64,000 nt of DNA from Clostridium aquiflavi (GCF_031344075.1 NZ_JAVJAN010000019.1:4636-68635), one strand, 5' to 3'. Counted from the first letter of the stretch, positions 46,590 to 58,024 are shown. The notes: generated from the sequence alone by a model not told the origin. Numbers and translations: made by a program.

Positions 46590-48338
46590 TTACACTTCCT
46601 CCTTATTGTCACTTTCGTAAATTAAACTACTATTTAAATATCCTGCAATAATCATATCTTGATTCACAGTACTTTCAGGTTTATATCCTAAAATCATTGC
46701 ATATAAATTCTTAAATCTTCTTCCATTCATATCAATATCATAATTATATTTCTTATAGAAATTTCTAAGTTTCTCTTTTATAACTTCATTATTTTTACCA
46801 TTAATAAATGGATTAGCTAAAGAATGTGGTTTCTTCTTACCTTTGTTCTTAGATAATAAATAATTTACTAATTGTCCTACTGCAAAATAATATTCATCAT
46901 CATTTTCAATTTTATCTGTTGTAGGCGCATTTATTTTTTTTCTTAAAGTTTCCTTCAAGTCAAATATTATATTAGCCATATCATCATTTCCTTCCTTAAA
47001 ATATTCAATAAGTGACCATCTCAAATTAAACTGATGGGATGCCTTAATAATATATCCGTTTACAATAGACCCCTTTACTAAACTTAAAGAAACTCTATTT
47101 AAAATTTTAAAAACTCCATTATCTATTCCTTTATATATCCAATTAAATAAAGATTCTCTAGCTAGTAATAAGTTACTCTTTAATGATCCATCATTTATTT
47201 TCAAGTCTCCTGGTTCTGTAAAATAATTTGTAATTAAAAACTTTGAAAAAAATACCTCATTTAATATATCTTGAAACTCCTTTACTGTAGTACACAAACC
47301 ATATTTTTGAGTAGATACATTTTTTGAAGCTAAATCTAAATCTAAAATATTCCTAAATTTTAATTTTTTAGTTAAATTGTATTTATATCCAGTTATAATA
47401 TCATAATCATGTATTTCTACTTCTTTTCCTTTTTTAATTCTTAAAAATGAGCCTTTAAATTCTCTTTCTGGTAATTCACCATTTTTATATGATTTAATTT
47501 CATTTTCAATATTATCAAAGTAAATATTTGTTTTGCCTACTGCTACAAGATTCATTAAGTAATCAAAAAACTTTCTTTGAAGTAATACTTCTTTCTTATC
47601 TATTAAATAAGGTACACCTACTTTTCTGCTTTTATTTTCCAAATAAGGTTTCTTAGAATTAAGTCCCATATTATCATTTGGTAAACCATAAATATTATTA
47701 TTAAAATTCACATTAAAATCATTACTATTATAAATATTAGGAATTAAATACCTCATTCCTTCTCTTTTATAATTTTCAGTAGGATAGTTAAAGAATACTT
47801 TTAAATAATCCTTACCACTAATATCAATTGTTAAATTAAATATATTTTCCTTAATCCATGCTTTTATATTTTTTAATGTATCTACATTAACTAAACCAAT
47901 TTCTTCTTCAACAGATTCATATATATTAGTTGCTTTCTTAGACTTAGAATATTTAACTCTAGGGTTAGATAAAATAGCATAATAGCTATCTATTATTTCA
48001 TCTGTTAATTTTCCATTAGTTAAACTCTCTTTCTTTACAAAAAAAGAAAAATAATTATTGCTATGAATTACTTTTTTTCCATCTATAGGTTTATTCATAT
48101 CAATAAGTTTACTATTGTAATCCCACGCACAAACATTATCAAAGTATTTATTACTTCTATCTATTTCTTTAGTTTTCTTATTTTGCTTTATGTTAACTAC
48201 TTCCTTAATTCCAAACGAGTCATCTTTAGGTTCTACTATGACATAAGTTCCGTCTGCTGGCACATATGTATCTAGTATTATTTTATCGCCTTTCTTTTCT
48301 AACTCATGTTGAAATACTTCTAAACATTCTTTTAACAA
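46590..48338 (-). CDS. cas8b: Cascade large subunit Cas8b (type I-B)
   Basis: This 582-residue protein starts at TTG 48338 behind TAAGGAGGTG. Its size, position between cas6 and cas7, and the clostridial I-B Cas8-like segments (LKECLEVFQHELEKKGDKII; GYNLTKKL-like middle; NGRRFKNLYAMILGYKPEST at the end) identify it. Cas8 reads the PAM and starts target unwinding. No zinc-finger cysteine cluster is visible. Sequence divergence of Cas8 makes the exact subfamily uncertain. Confidence 0.85.
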   Translation of the reverse strand: MLKECLEVFQHELEKKGDKIILDTYVPADGTYVIVEPKDDSFGIKEVVNIKQNKKTKEIDRSNKYFDNVCAWDYNSKLIDMNKPIDGKKVIHSNNYFSFFVKKESLTNGKLTDEIIDSYYAILSNPRVKYSKSKKATNIYESVEEEIGLVNVDTLKNIKAWIKENIFNLTIDISGKDYLKVFFNYPTENYKREGMRYLIPNIYNSNDFNVNFNNNIYGLPNDNMGLNSKKPYLENKSRKVGVPYLIDKKEVLLQRKFFDYLMNLVAVGKTNIYFDNIENEIKSYKNGELPEREFKGSFLRIKKGKEVEIHDYDIITGYKYNLTKKLKFRNILDLDLASKNVSTQKYGLCTTVKEFQDILNEVFFSKFLITNYFTEPGDLKINDGSLKSNLLLARESLFNWIYKGIDNGVFKILNRVSLSLVKGSIVNGYIIKASHQFNLRWSLIEYFKEGNDDMANIIFDLKETLRKKINAPTTDKIENDDEYYFAVGQLVNYLLSKNKGKKKPHSLANPFINGKNNEVIKEKLRNFYKKYNYDIDMNGRRFKNLYAMILGYKPESTVNQDMIIAGYLNSSLIYESDNKEEV

Positions 48339-48353
48339 ATTATATTCACCTCC

Positions 48354-49046
48354 TTAAAGCCATCTATAATTTATAAATCCAAAACCCCTTCCATTATTCT
48401 CAAGTATGCCTGTCCCAATACTCATATATGCTAAATTTTGAGCCATTTCATTTTCAGCTATATTTAAAGAAATTTTATCCCCTAAAAGTTTTATTTCTTT
48501 ATAAGATGTGGCAATTGGTTTTTTATTTTTAAATTCTATTGTAGTATACAAATCAAAATCTTCATTTATTTTGGTATCTAATATAGAATTATATTTTTTA
48601 ATAAGATTTTCTTTTAATCTACGTTCAAAATCTTCTAGAGTCATTTTACTCTTCCAGTAACCATTATTACTTTTCATAATAGCTGGAGTTATAGAATAAA
48701 TCTTATCAATATGCTTTTTAGGAATTATTCTTATTTCAGAAGTTAATGCTTTTATATAATTATCAAATTCATTTACCAATACATTATTAAAAAATTTTGC
48801 TAAATTTTTATCTATTGTCCTAATAGTTAATGTATATACATTATTCTTTTTATAAACTTTATCTTTTTCTATTGGATATAACGAATCAAAACAATAATAT
48901 TTAAATTTATTACTTTTATGAAACTTTAAAAGTTCTTCATTCTTGGATAATCCTTTATCAATAAATGCACTTAAATTTGATTGCAAATTTTCTAAAATTA
49001 TATCTTCTAAAAGAAAAACTTTTAATTTTATTTGAAATACATTCAT
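48354..49046 (-). CDS. cas6: crRNA endoribonuclease Cas6
   Basis: I start at ATG 49046 (MNVFQIKLKVFLL) behind AAGGAGG, giving 230 residues. The C-terminal glycine-rich loop (MSIGTGILENNGRGFGFI) is the Cas6 signature. It cuts the array transcript within repeats, leaving the 8-base handle AUUUAAAU predicted from the repeat end. It is the first gene of the operon, 15 bases before cas8b. The catalytic residue cannot be assigned by eye. Confidence 0.92.
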   Translation of the reverse strand: MNVFQIKLKVFLLEDIILENLQSNLSAFIDKGLSKNEELLKFHKSNKFKYYCFDSLYPIEKDKVYKKNNVYTLTIRTIDKNLAKFFNNVLVNEFDNYIKALTSEIRIIPKKHIDKIYSITPAIMKSNNGYWKSKMTLEDFERRLKENLIKKYNSILDTKINEDFDLYTTIEFKNKKPIATSYKEIKLLGDKISLNIAENEMAQNLAYMSIGTGILENNGRGFGFINYRWL

Positions 49047-49103
49047 AATCATACCTCCTTGTAACAATTTTACTATTAATTGATTTATTTGTAAATAATT
49101 GTA

Positions 49104-49186
49104 GTGATATCACATCATATGTTACTATTAATTCTACATATTTTTATTATAAGCAAATTTAAATACATCTTATGTTATAATTCTAT
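49104..49186 (-). promoter_or_regulatory. CRISPR-repeat-like sequences in the cas upstream region
   Basis: Bases 49157-49186 match the array repeat at 22 of 30 positions, with 14 contiguous matches at the handle end. A weaker copy at 49104-49133 matches 19 of 30 and contains the palindrome GTGATATCAC. Between them lies a 23-base spacer-like stretch containing TATAAT (minus strand), a possible cas promoter -10 box; the repeat-like block would cover its -35 region. The gap 49187-49400 shows nothing else. Confidence 0.55.
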
Positions 49187-49402
49187 ACTATTTTACTTTT
49201 ATAACTATATTTTTACTTTTAATATTCTTTAAATTAATTATTTTTTCGCCAGATTGTTTATTTTTATTTCTTTTCATTATGTTTTACCCTCACTTCAAAT
49301 TTTTATTATTAGTAATGACATTATAAAACCTTGCACTTATATAATGAACATTTTATTCTAATAATATACATAATTTTATAAATATTTATTTTAATATTAA
49401 AA

Positions 49403-49441
49403 ATAGCAGTAATAAACTTTAATTTAGCTTATTACTACTAT
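49403..49441 (-). terminator. hairpin with T-tract upstream of cas6
   Basis: ATAGTAGTAATAA pairs with TTATTACTGCTAT (one G-U), followed by TTTTTAATATT on the minus strand. It may stop array or Rpn-remnant read-through into the cas genes. Confidence 0.6.
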
Positions 49442-49521
49442 CAAATATATCTCTAAATCTATTCATATTAAAGATGTTAAAATTCAACTCAGTTCTTCTT
49501 ATATAAATAATAAAACAATGT

Positions 49522-49569
49522 CAAAAAAGAGTTGTATTAATTAAGTTAAAAACCAATTAATACAACTCT
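49522..49569 (-). terminator. terminator after the Rpn remnant
   Basis: A 15-bp perfect stem (AGAGTTGTATTAATT and its complement) is followed by TTTTTT on the minus strand, just past the remnant's stop. Confidence 0.8.
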
Positions 49570-49585
49570 ACTTTCTTATAGAATA

Positions 49586-50065
49586 CTAATGACTTTCTGC
49601 TTTCCTAAGAACATTTACTTCTTCTTCTGTTAATCTAGTTTTTATAGCTATTGTTTTATTGTCTAAAATATCTAGTAAATTTTTTGCTATTTGTAAAGAT
49701 TTATTTTTTACTTTATCATAGATTACTAATTCTTCTGCTAATCTTATTTTTGCTTCATAAATATCTTCATCTTTTTGTTTTGTTTCTAATAAGCTTTTTG
49801 CCATTTTAAATATTAATCTTAATGGATTATCTTCACTTGTATTTTCTAAGTTTATCTTTTAATCTAACCTTTATTATCTTATCTGATATTATTTTTTTCT
49901 GCACTATCTTTATCAAAAATATCCTTTTGAATTTCTTGTAATTCTTGATCTAGACTTTCAGTTCCAAGTTCTCATACAATATTATCAAATATCTCTGGAA
50001 AAAGTAATTCTACTATTTCAATTTCAAAGGCTTCTAATAGATTAATAAATACATTTAAATGTGGG
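49586..50065 (-). pseudogene. degraded Rpn / PD-(D/E)XK transposase-like gene
   Basis: The 3' part is open (about 72 codons; KIRLAEELVIYDKVKNKSLQ, then NLLDILDNKTIAIKTRLTEE), like the variable C-terminal region of Rpn-family recombination-promoting nucleases. Upstream, other frames encode Rpn N-terminal scraps (FEIEIVELLFPEIFDNI; LQEIQKDIFDKDSAEK; KIISDKIIKVRLK) broken by a stop and frameshifts. The nuclease core is missing. It lies between the cas operon and the array. Bases 50066-50275 hold nothing else recognisable. Confidence 0.6.
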
Positions 50066-50275
50066 CATTAAAATCATGCTTTTTAATCAAGTTATTTCAT
50101 GCCCTTCTTACTTATCACTACTATTATATTTTCTTAATATATTTATATTATATCTTATATATTGTAGTTTATAAACTTAATCTAAAGAAGTTTTTTCTTA
50201 CTCCTATTTTTATGTAATAATATAGCAATTATTTTAAAATTATCCTCCAAAGGTTACTCATACAATTAAAACTTT

Positions 50276-53200
50276 ATTTAAATACATCTCATGTTAATCG
50301 AATTTTTGCATAACTTCCTAAATCTTCATACATCTATTTAAATACATCTCATGTTAATGTTAATCACTCTTGTCTTGCCACCTCTATAACATCTTCTCTT
50401 TATTTAAATACATCTCATGTTAATGTTAATCTATTAAAATGCTTAAAGGTTCAGTTTTTTCTGATTAATTTAAATACATCTCATGTTAATGTTAATCCCT
50501 ATTGCATCATCAATTTTATCAAAATTATCATATTTAAATACATCTCATGTTAATGTTAATCAATATCCATCATTTGTTTTTATTAAATTTAAAGAAATTT
50601 AAATACATCTCATGTTAATGTTAATCTGACATTAATATTTTCAATGATAATTTTGATAAAATATTTAAATACATCTCATGTTAATGTTAATCAACAAAAA
50701 GAAATGATTGTTTCGCAATAGCAAAATAATTTAAATACATCTCATGTTAATGTTAATCTAGATAAGAACGAATATGAGGTATATTTTGCAATAACATTTA
50801 AATACATCTCATGTTAATGTTAATCTAAAAAAAATTAAGGTTGGCAATCGTTGTTTTGTTTTATTTAAATACATCTCATGTTAATGTTAATCAAAATTTT
50901 GAAACTATTATTAATGAATGTGTTGAAACATTTAAATACATCTCATGTTAATGTTAATCTCAACTCAATATCCAAATGATAATAATGTTTTTATATTTAA
51001 ATACATCTCATGTTAATGTTAATCAATGCCTATTGAGGAAATACAACGTATGCTTGGTCAATTTAAATACATCTCATGTTAATGTTAATCTAAAAGCCGT
51101 GGAGATGCTAAACCACTTTCAATCGCATTTAAATACATCTCATGTTAATGTTAATCATTAATATCATATCTATAAGCCTTTAATGTTCTATCATTTAAAT
51201 ACATCTCATGTTAATGTTAATCACTCCATTTGAAACTGGCGAGATAGTCGATGCAACGGATTTAAATACATCTCATGTTAATGTTAATCATGCCAATAGT
51301 AGTAGGAATAGCAAATAAAATAAAATTTAAATACATCTCATGTTAATGTTAATCTCAAGTATGGGAAGGCAATATTGGAAGTGTGAAAATATTTAAATAC
51401 ATCTCATGTTAATGTTAATCTAATTTTTATAGATTTGCTGTTACATCTTTTAACATTTAAATACATCTCATGTTAATGTTAATCTCTTTCTACATCACAG
51501 TTTTTAGTATCTGCCCACAAATTTAAATACATCTCATGTTAATGTTAATCTTATGATTTTAAAACTGATATATCAATGTGTAGTAGATTTAAATACATCT
51601 CATGTTAATGTTAATCCAACCAATTATGGCACCATGTAGGTGTGCTGAAGCATTTAAATACATCTCATGTTAATGTTAATCATTTTATATAAAAGGAGAT
51701 AAAATGTTAAAAGAAAAATTTAAATACATCTCATGTTAATGTTAATCCAGATCAAATTAATATATGTTATAATAAAATCAAGTATTTAAATACATCTCAT
51801 GTTAATGTTAATCTCATAATCCAAATTATTAAGCCATTCTCTAAAATATTTAAATACATCTCATGTTAATGTTAATCAGTTCATACAGATTCGCAAAATT
51901 TAGAATCTTATGAATTTAAATACATCTCATGTTAATGTTAATCTTTGAAGGTAAAGTAATAAGAAGTAAAAGTATAGATTTAAATACATCTCATGTTAAT
52001 GTTAATCTGGTCTTGTTATTGTCGCTGGTATTGCTTGCGGTTAATTTAAATACATCTCATGTTAATGTTAATCAAGGCGAAAATACTGCCCTGTGACGTT
52101 CTAGTATATATTTAAATACATCTCATGTTAATGTTAATCAAAAGGTACAAGTTATATAGTAAATATTTATCAAGGATTTAAATACATCTCATGTTAATGT
52201 TAATCAGATAGTAAAGGAGCTTGATTAATTGTGTTTCACGATTTAAATACATCTCATGTTAATGTTAATCCCAACTTGATGCATTCAATAAACTTATGGA
52301 TGGTACATTTAAATACATCTCATGTTAATGTTAATCTTAAATTATAAAGTTTATAATTTAAATAAAGAAGAATTTAAATACATCTCATGTTAATGTTAAT
52401 CAAAGAGAAATGTAAAAATAAGAAATACATAAAAGCATTTAAATACATCTCATGTTAATGTTAATCTTTATCTATGCCAGTCTTGGTTCTGTTTATTCTA
52501 TTTATTTAAATACATCTCATGTTAATGTTAATCTGTTAGATAATTAGTTAAAAAAATGACACGTAAAAAAATTTAAATACATCTCATGTTAATGTTAATC
52601 ATGAAGGTTAATCCATTATATTTTTTATGAATACCTATTTAAATACATCTCATGTTAATGTTAATCTTGTAACCAATGTGTAATAGCATATGGGAGTGAT
52701 TTATTTAAATACATCTCATGTTAATGTTAATCAATTACACGTAGTCAACAAAAATATAAAAAATATGTATTTAAATACATCTCATGTTAATGTTAATCTA
52801 TTTGAATTTGGAGGTTTAATTTTATGGGAAGAGCATTTAAATACATCTCATGTTAATGTTAATCTACACTCACCACATTTTAAAAGACCAGAAAAAATAA
52901 TTTAAATACATCTCATGTTAATGTTAATCAGATGTGCTACAGACAGAGGTTTTAGAATTATTACAATTTAAATACATCTCATGTTAATGTTAATCTTCTC
53001 TAACATTTCTAAAATGTCGTTTTCTAAACGATTTAAATACATCTCATGTTAATGTTAATCGCAGAACAAAAAGTTATTCTTATCACCCTTCTAAATTTAA
53101 ATACATCTCATGTTAATGTTAATCGGAGCAGTAACTTTAGAATACGAAACAAAAACAAATTTAAATACATCTCATGTTAATGTTAATCAAATCATTTATG

Positions 53201-56200
53201 CTTTATGTATATTATCTCCAATATTTAAATACATCTCATGTTAATGTTAATCTTAAATCAAGCACAATAGAACTCATATCTCTTATTATTTAAATACATC
53301 TCATGTTAATGTTAATCGTGAATATGGAGAGGATTGGATTATGAAAATTAAATTTAAATACATCTCATGTTAATGTTAATCTGTTGGAGGATAGCATATG
53401 AATACTAAAGAGTTAAATTTAAATACATCTCATGTTAATGTTAATCTTTTCTTTAACACTGCAAGGACAAAGCCATATAATAATTTAAATACATCTCATG
53501 TTAATGTTAATCTATTCAGAATTTAGACAAAGAAGTTACTCTTTAAAATTTAAATACATCTCATGTTAATGTTAATCATATTCACCTCACTTTCTATCAA
53601 TCCTAAGTTAGTAATTTAAATACATCTCATGTTAATGTTAATCCAAGTATGCAGCATGATGTTCAGATAAGTGATTCATTTAAATACATCTCATGTTAAT
53701 GTTAATCACAGCAATAAAAGAGCAGCTAGTAAAGAGTTAATATTTAAATACATCTCATGTTAATGTTAATCCAAGCCTGACGTGCCGGAAATAGGTTTTT
53801 TTAAAGAATTTAAATACATCTCATGTTAATGTTAATCATTGTATAATAATTTAGGCAGGAGGGAATAATCGATTTAAATACATCTCATGTTAATGTTAAT
53901 CGGTATGGAGTATTAGAAGATGTAGAAGAGGTTGATGCATTTAAATACATCTCATGTTAATGTTAATCTAATAAAATTTCACAAAAATTAATGATCGTAT
54001 TTAGATTTAAATACATCTCATGTTAATGTTAATCCCTTTTCCCATGTTTCATATTCTAATGATTTGAATATTTAAATACATCTCATGTTAATGTTAATCT
54101 AAATTAAATTGTGAGGCTAAAAGATTTCGTATAAAATTTAAATACATCTCATGTTAATGTTAATCACAAAGTTTTTAACTTTATCCCTTATACCTAAAAT
54201 ATTTAAATACATCTCATGTTAATGTTAATCACCTAATGCTCTATGAACTCCATTTTTCTTTAAAGATTTAAATACATCTCATGTTAATGTTAATCTTGCT
54301 TGGATTAGTAAACCATGCTCTAGCAATATTCATTTAAATACATCTCATGTTAATGTTAATCTTAGATAAAACTCTTACTCATTATTCAGATTCTTCTAAT
54401 TTAAATACATCTCATGTTAATGTTAATCGAAAATCTGGTGAGTGGCTAAGAGGTCGATTTAGATTTAAATACATCTCATGTTAATGTTAATCATGGTGGG
54501 AAAGAACAGATTTTTCAGCGACATTTAAATTTAAATACATCTCATGTTAATGTTAATCTATATCAATAAGAACCTTACTTTCATCATTTACATAATTTAA
54601 ATACATCTCATGTTAATGTTAATCCATCTGGTGTTTTAGTCATATTAGCACTAAAACGATTTAAATACATCTCATGTTAATGTTAATCGGGTATAAAATT
54701 ATGAGAAAATTAAATGATAACTTATTTAAATACATCTCATGTTAATGTTAATCTTGCTTAGCAAAAAATACTTAGAAAGTTTAGGTTTATTTAAATACAT
54801 CTCATGTTAATGTTAATCTTTGTTGATTTTATTACTAAACTATTATTTATTTCCATTTAAATACATCTCATGTTAATGTTAATCTTTTTCATTTATACTA
54901 TCATAATCTTCATCTGAACATTTAAATACATCTCATGTTAATGTTAATCAAATGTAAAACAGTATGAACATAAGAAGTTTAAAAAATTTAAATACATCTC
55001 ATGTTAATGTTAATCATATAATTCAGTTAAGGCATGGTGTGGTTTTAATACATTTAAATACATCTCATGTTAATGTTAATCTTAGGAAGAACAAAAGATA
55101 ATACAGTACAACTTTAATTTAAATACATCTCATGTTAATGTTAATCTCTGTTCTTGGAATGTGTCCACGCTCTGCCAATTTAATTTAAATACATCTCATG
55201 TTAATGTTAATCATGGGCTTATAAAAAGATTCCGGGGGTTAGTTAAAAATTTAAATACATCTCATGTTAATGTTAATCCGTGAAAGAAGAAATGTTTTGC
55301 AAGGACTTTTAGAATTTAAATACATCTCATGTTAATGTTAATCCTGTTACAGATATTTTTAAATTGCCTATTCTTAAATTTAAATACATCTCATGTTAAT
55401 GTTAATCGCTTCTGACTTGCCACTAGATAGCCAAGCATCACGTATTTAAATACATCTCATGTTAATGTTAATCGAGTTAAAACATTAATAGTATCTGTTG
55501 GACACGCATTTAAATACATCTCATGTTAATGTTAATCTAGAGCATGGTTTACTAATCCAAGTAATAATTGGGCATTTAAATACATCTCATGTTAATGTTA
55601 ATCGGGAATACTTTAAATTGATCCTTGCTAGTATTCGCTATTTAAATACATCTCATGTTAATGTTAATCCTTTAGTACATTAGACCAAGGGAATACTTTA
55701 AATATTTAAATACATCTCATGTTAATGTTAATCGCGTTAATACAGGAGATACATTACCAAGAGGTTATAATTTAAATACATCTCATGTTAATGTTAATCC
55801 CCTCATTTGTTTGCTCTGATTTTTGAGGTCTTTCATTTAAATACATCTCATGTTAATGTTAATCACTGGTGCTGCATATTTCATTGTCTCTCCTAAATCA
55901 TTTAAATACATCTCATGTTAATGTTAATCTGTTGGGAAGTTTTAGTTGTATCATTTATTATTTTCATTTAAATACATCTCATGTTAATGTTAATCTTGAA
56001 AAAAGTAAATACTTTCTCAATATATTCTATGCATTTAAATACATCTCATGTTAATGTTAATCTAAGGATATTAATTCCTATAGATGAAGAATAGGAGGAT
56101 TTAAATACATCTCATGTTAATGTTAATCTTAGCACCTGTTTTAATCCAACTATTCAATTTATTTATTTAAATACATCTCATGTTAATGTTAATCAAAAGA

Positions 56201-57046
56201 GCAGACATTATTTCAACTGTATTTGGTACATTTAAATACATCTCATGTTAATGTTAATCTAAAAGATGTAGAGCTAGAGTTAATATGGCTTTATAATTTA
56301 AATACATCTCATGTTAATGTTAATCTATCTGATTATTTAGTATTAGATTATTTAAAATTAAAATTTAAATACATCTCATGTTAATGTTAATCCCCGCCTT
56401 GATTCATTAATGCAAGTACACCTGACATATTTAAATACATCTCATGTTAATGTTAATCTGGTCTTTTAATCCCGTAATAGATTCACCATCTAAAATTTAA
56501 ATACATCTCATGTTAATGTTAATCGTTAGTTGAAGCAAATGGAACAGTTTCATCTGCCTAATTTAAATACATCTCATGTTAATGTTAATCTGGAACAATA
56601 CAAAAACTATTTCAAGATGAAAAAATATTTAAATACATCTCATGTTAATGTTAATCTCAAGCTATGCAATGTACAATTTCAGAATTAGAAAATTTAAATA
56701 CATCTCATGTTAATGTTAATCAAATAATATTCAAATTGATGTCCAAGTAAATAACAAATTTAAATACATCTCATGTTAATGTTAATCTAAATTATCTAAT
56801 TTAGTTTTTGCCATTTCATCAGCATTTAAATACATCTCATGTTAATGTTAATCTTTGCAGAGAAAGAACTGTCTCTATAGAAGAAAGATTTAAATACATC
56901 TCATGTTAATGTTAATCTTTCTTTCTCCTTTTCTAAGCACATATATATTTAATTTAAATACATCTCATGTTAATGTTAATCCAGCAATATCAATTGAATA
57001 ATTTATATTATTTAAAATTTAAATACATCTCATGTTAATGTTAATC
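50276..57046 (-). CRISPR. type I-B CRISPR array, about 104 repeats
   Basis: By hand count there are 104 repeats of 30 bases and 103 spacers of mostly 34-37 bases (unit about 65.5). On the plus strand each repeat starts ATTTAAATACATCTC and ends GTTAATGTTAATC. Transcribed leftward it ends in the handle ATTTAAAT, as expected for I-B. The leftmost repeat (50276-50299) has lost six bases and is leader-distal; the other repeats look identical. The leader is at the right end, so the newest spacers are near 57000. In-frame reading gives a false repetitive peptide (LNTSHVNVN). Confidence 0.98.
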
Positions 57047-57200
57047 CATTGAAAATAAGCCATTCTTAAAATGTTAAAATTCCTCTAATACAGTAATAGT
57101 AACACATTATAAAAATTTTACCAAGTGATTTTTAAATATTATTATTATCATTCCTCAACCTATATAACTCTTGTATTTACCTAGCTCTGCAGCAATTTTA
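57047..57200 (-). promoter_or_regulatory. CRISPR leader
   Basis: This AT-rich sequence adjoins the last intact repeat at the end opposite the degenerate one. On the minus strand it carries TATAAT (near 57110) with a poor -35. It is shared with the relic array at 29141-29224, which supports its leader identity. A fragment encoding IFLPGYY lies just beyond it (about 57160-57235). Confidence 0.8.
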
Positions 57201-57335
57201 ATATAATAATAACCTGGTAAAAATATATGCTATTATTGTACTTTGCATATTAAAGATGTTGGATTTAGATTAAAAATAAATTGGTTAATAATATAAACAA
57301 ATAAGTAAAATTGACATTTAAATATAACATGCTTC

Positions 57336-57375
57336 AAAAAGGTAGATAACTTTTACATAAGTCATCTACCTTTTT
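57336..57375 (-). terminator. terminator of the gene at 57386-58024
   Basis: A stem of about 14 bp (AAAAAGGTAGAT and its complement, one mismatch) lies 11 bases after the stop, with a T-run on the minus strand. It also insulates the leader. Confidence 0.8.
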
Positions 57376-57378
57376 ACA

Positions 57379-57413
57379 AAAATTCTTATTTTCTTTTTAT
57401 AGATTTTATACCA
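57379..57413. repeat. right 35-bp direct repeat bounding the CRISPR-Cas block
   Basis: It is identical to 40000-40034. It covers the last nine codons and stop (ending GIKSIKRK) of the gene at 57386-58024, the usual place for an integration site that restores the gene's end. Confidence 0.75.
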
Positions 57414-58024
57414 GTGATCTCTTCTATATACTCAAATTCAGGATTTATTTCATTTACAAAAGCTTTAATCCATAAACTTCTTAAAAAGTAAAAGTAGTCT
57501 ACATCACCATTTTCTTTATCCCAAATTTCTTTATGTACGCAACTCCTTCTAGTCCATTCCACAAAATTTTCATTACTATTTATAATTTCATTTACTCTGT
57601 CACATGGCATTCCATCTAATATATAATCATTTACTTTGTTAAATATATCTTCTGCACTATCTAAGATAAATCCCTCTTCTTTAACTTCTTTTGCTGCCAT
57701 GATCCCTTGATTAATATACACTTGTTCTAGTTTTGTTTTAGCTTCTATATTATTATTTATTATGATAGTCGTCCAAGCCGCTACTCTTCCTTCTGATGAA
57801 TGTATCTTTTCTTGTAACCATCCATGAATATTACTTGTATCTATAATTTCATTAAGAGATTTATTCGGTAGCTTATCTCCATACTTACCTTCAATTTCTC
57901 TTTGTAATTTTGAAATATCTAATCCTTGGCTTTTTGCAACATCAATTATTTCATTTTCTAATCCTTCAAACCATAAAATCTTATTAAATAACCAAAAATG
58001 AATTTTTCCTAAAAATAAACTCAT
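57386..58024 (-). CDS. conserved hypothetical protein, unknown function
   Basis: This 212-residue soluble protein is rich in aromatic and acidic residues (SLFLGKIHFWLFNKILWFEG at the start; IHGWLQEKIHSSEGRVAAWT; DYILDGMPCDRVNEI; NPEFEYIEEITGIKSIKRK at the end). I have an impression of similar clostridial proteins but cannot name a family. The final eight residues and stop lie in the 35-bp direct repeat, so its C-terminus may have been replaced when the Cas block arrived. There is a GGAGG-like site before the ATG. It is monocistronic. Confidence 0.7.
   Translation of the reverse strand: MSLFLGKIHFWLFNKILWFEGLENEIIDVAKSQGLDISKLQREIEGKYGDKLPNKSLNEIIDTSNIHGWLQEKIHSSEGRVAAWTTIIINNNIEAKTKLEQVYINQGIMAAKEVKEEGFILDSAEDIFNKVNDYILDGMPCDRVNEIINSNENFVEWTRRSCVHKEIWDKENGDVDYFYFLRSLWIKAFVNEINPEFEYIEEITGIKSIKRK

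Noticed and set aside
49116..49126. ATATGTT near the cas start matches part of the relic-array spacer seed
   Set aside because: Seven matching bases in AT-rich DNA are expected by chance, and adjacent seed positions mismatch.
51814..51847. A spacer shares TAAGCCATTCT with the leader
   Set aside because: An 11-base match without a longer context is too weak for a self-targeting claim.
50976..56054. Several 60-70 codon open frames with a repeated LNTSHVNVN peptide
   Set aside because: They are translations of CRISPR repeats and spacers and have no ribosome sites.
57314..57333. ATTTAAATATAACATG as another CRISPR-repeat copy
   Set aside because: Only the AT-rich handle matches; the rest does not align.
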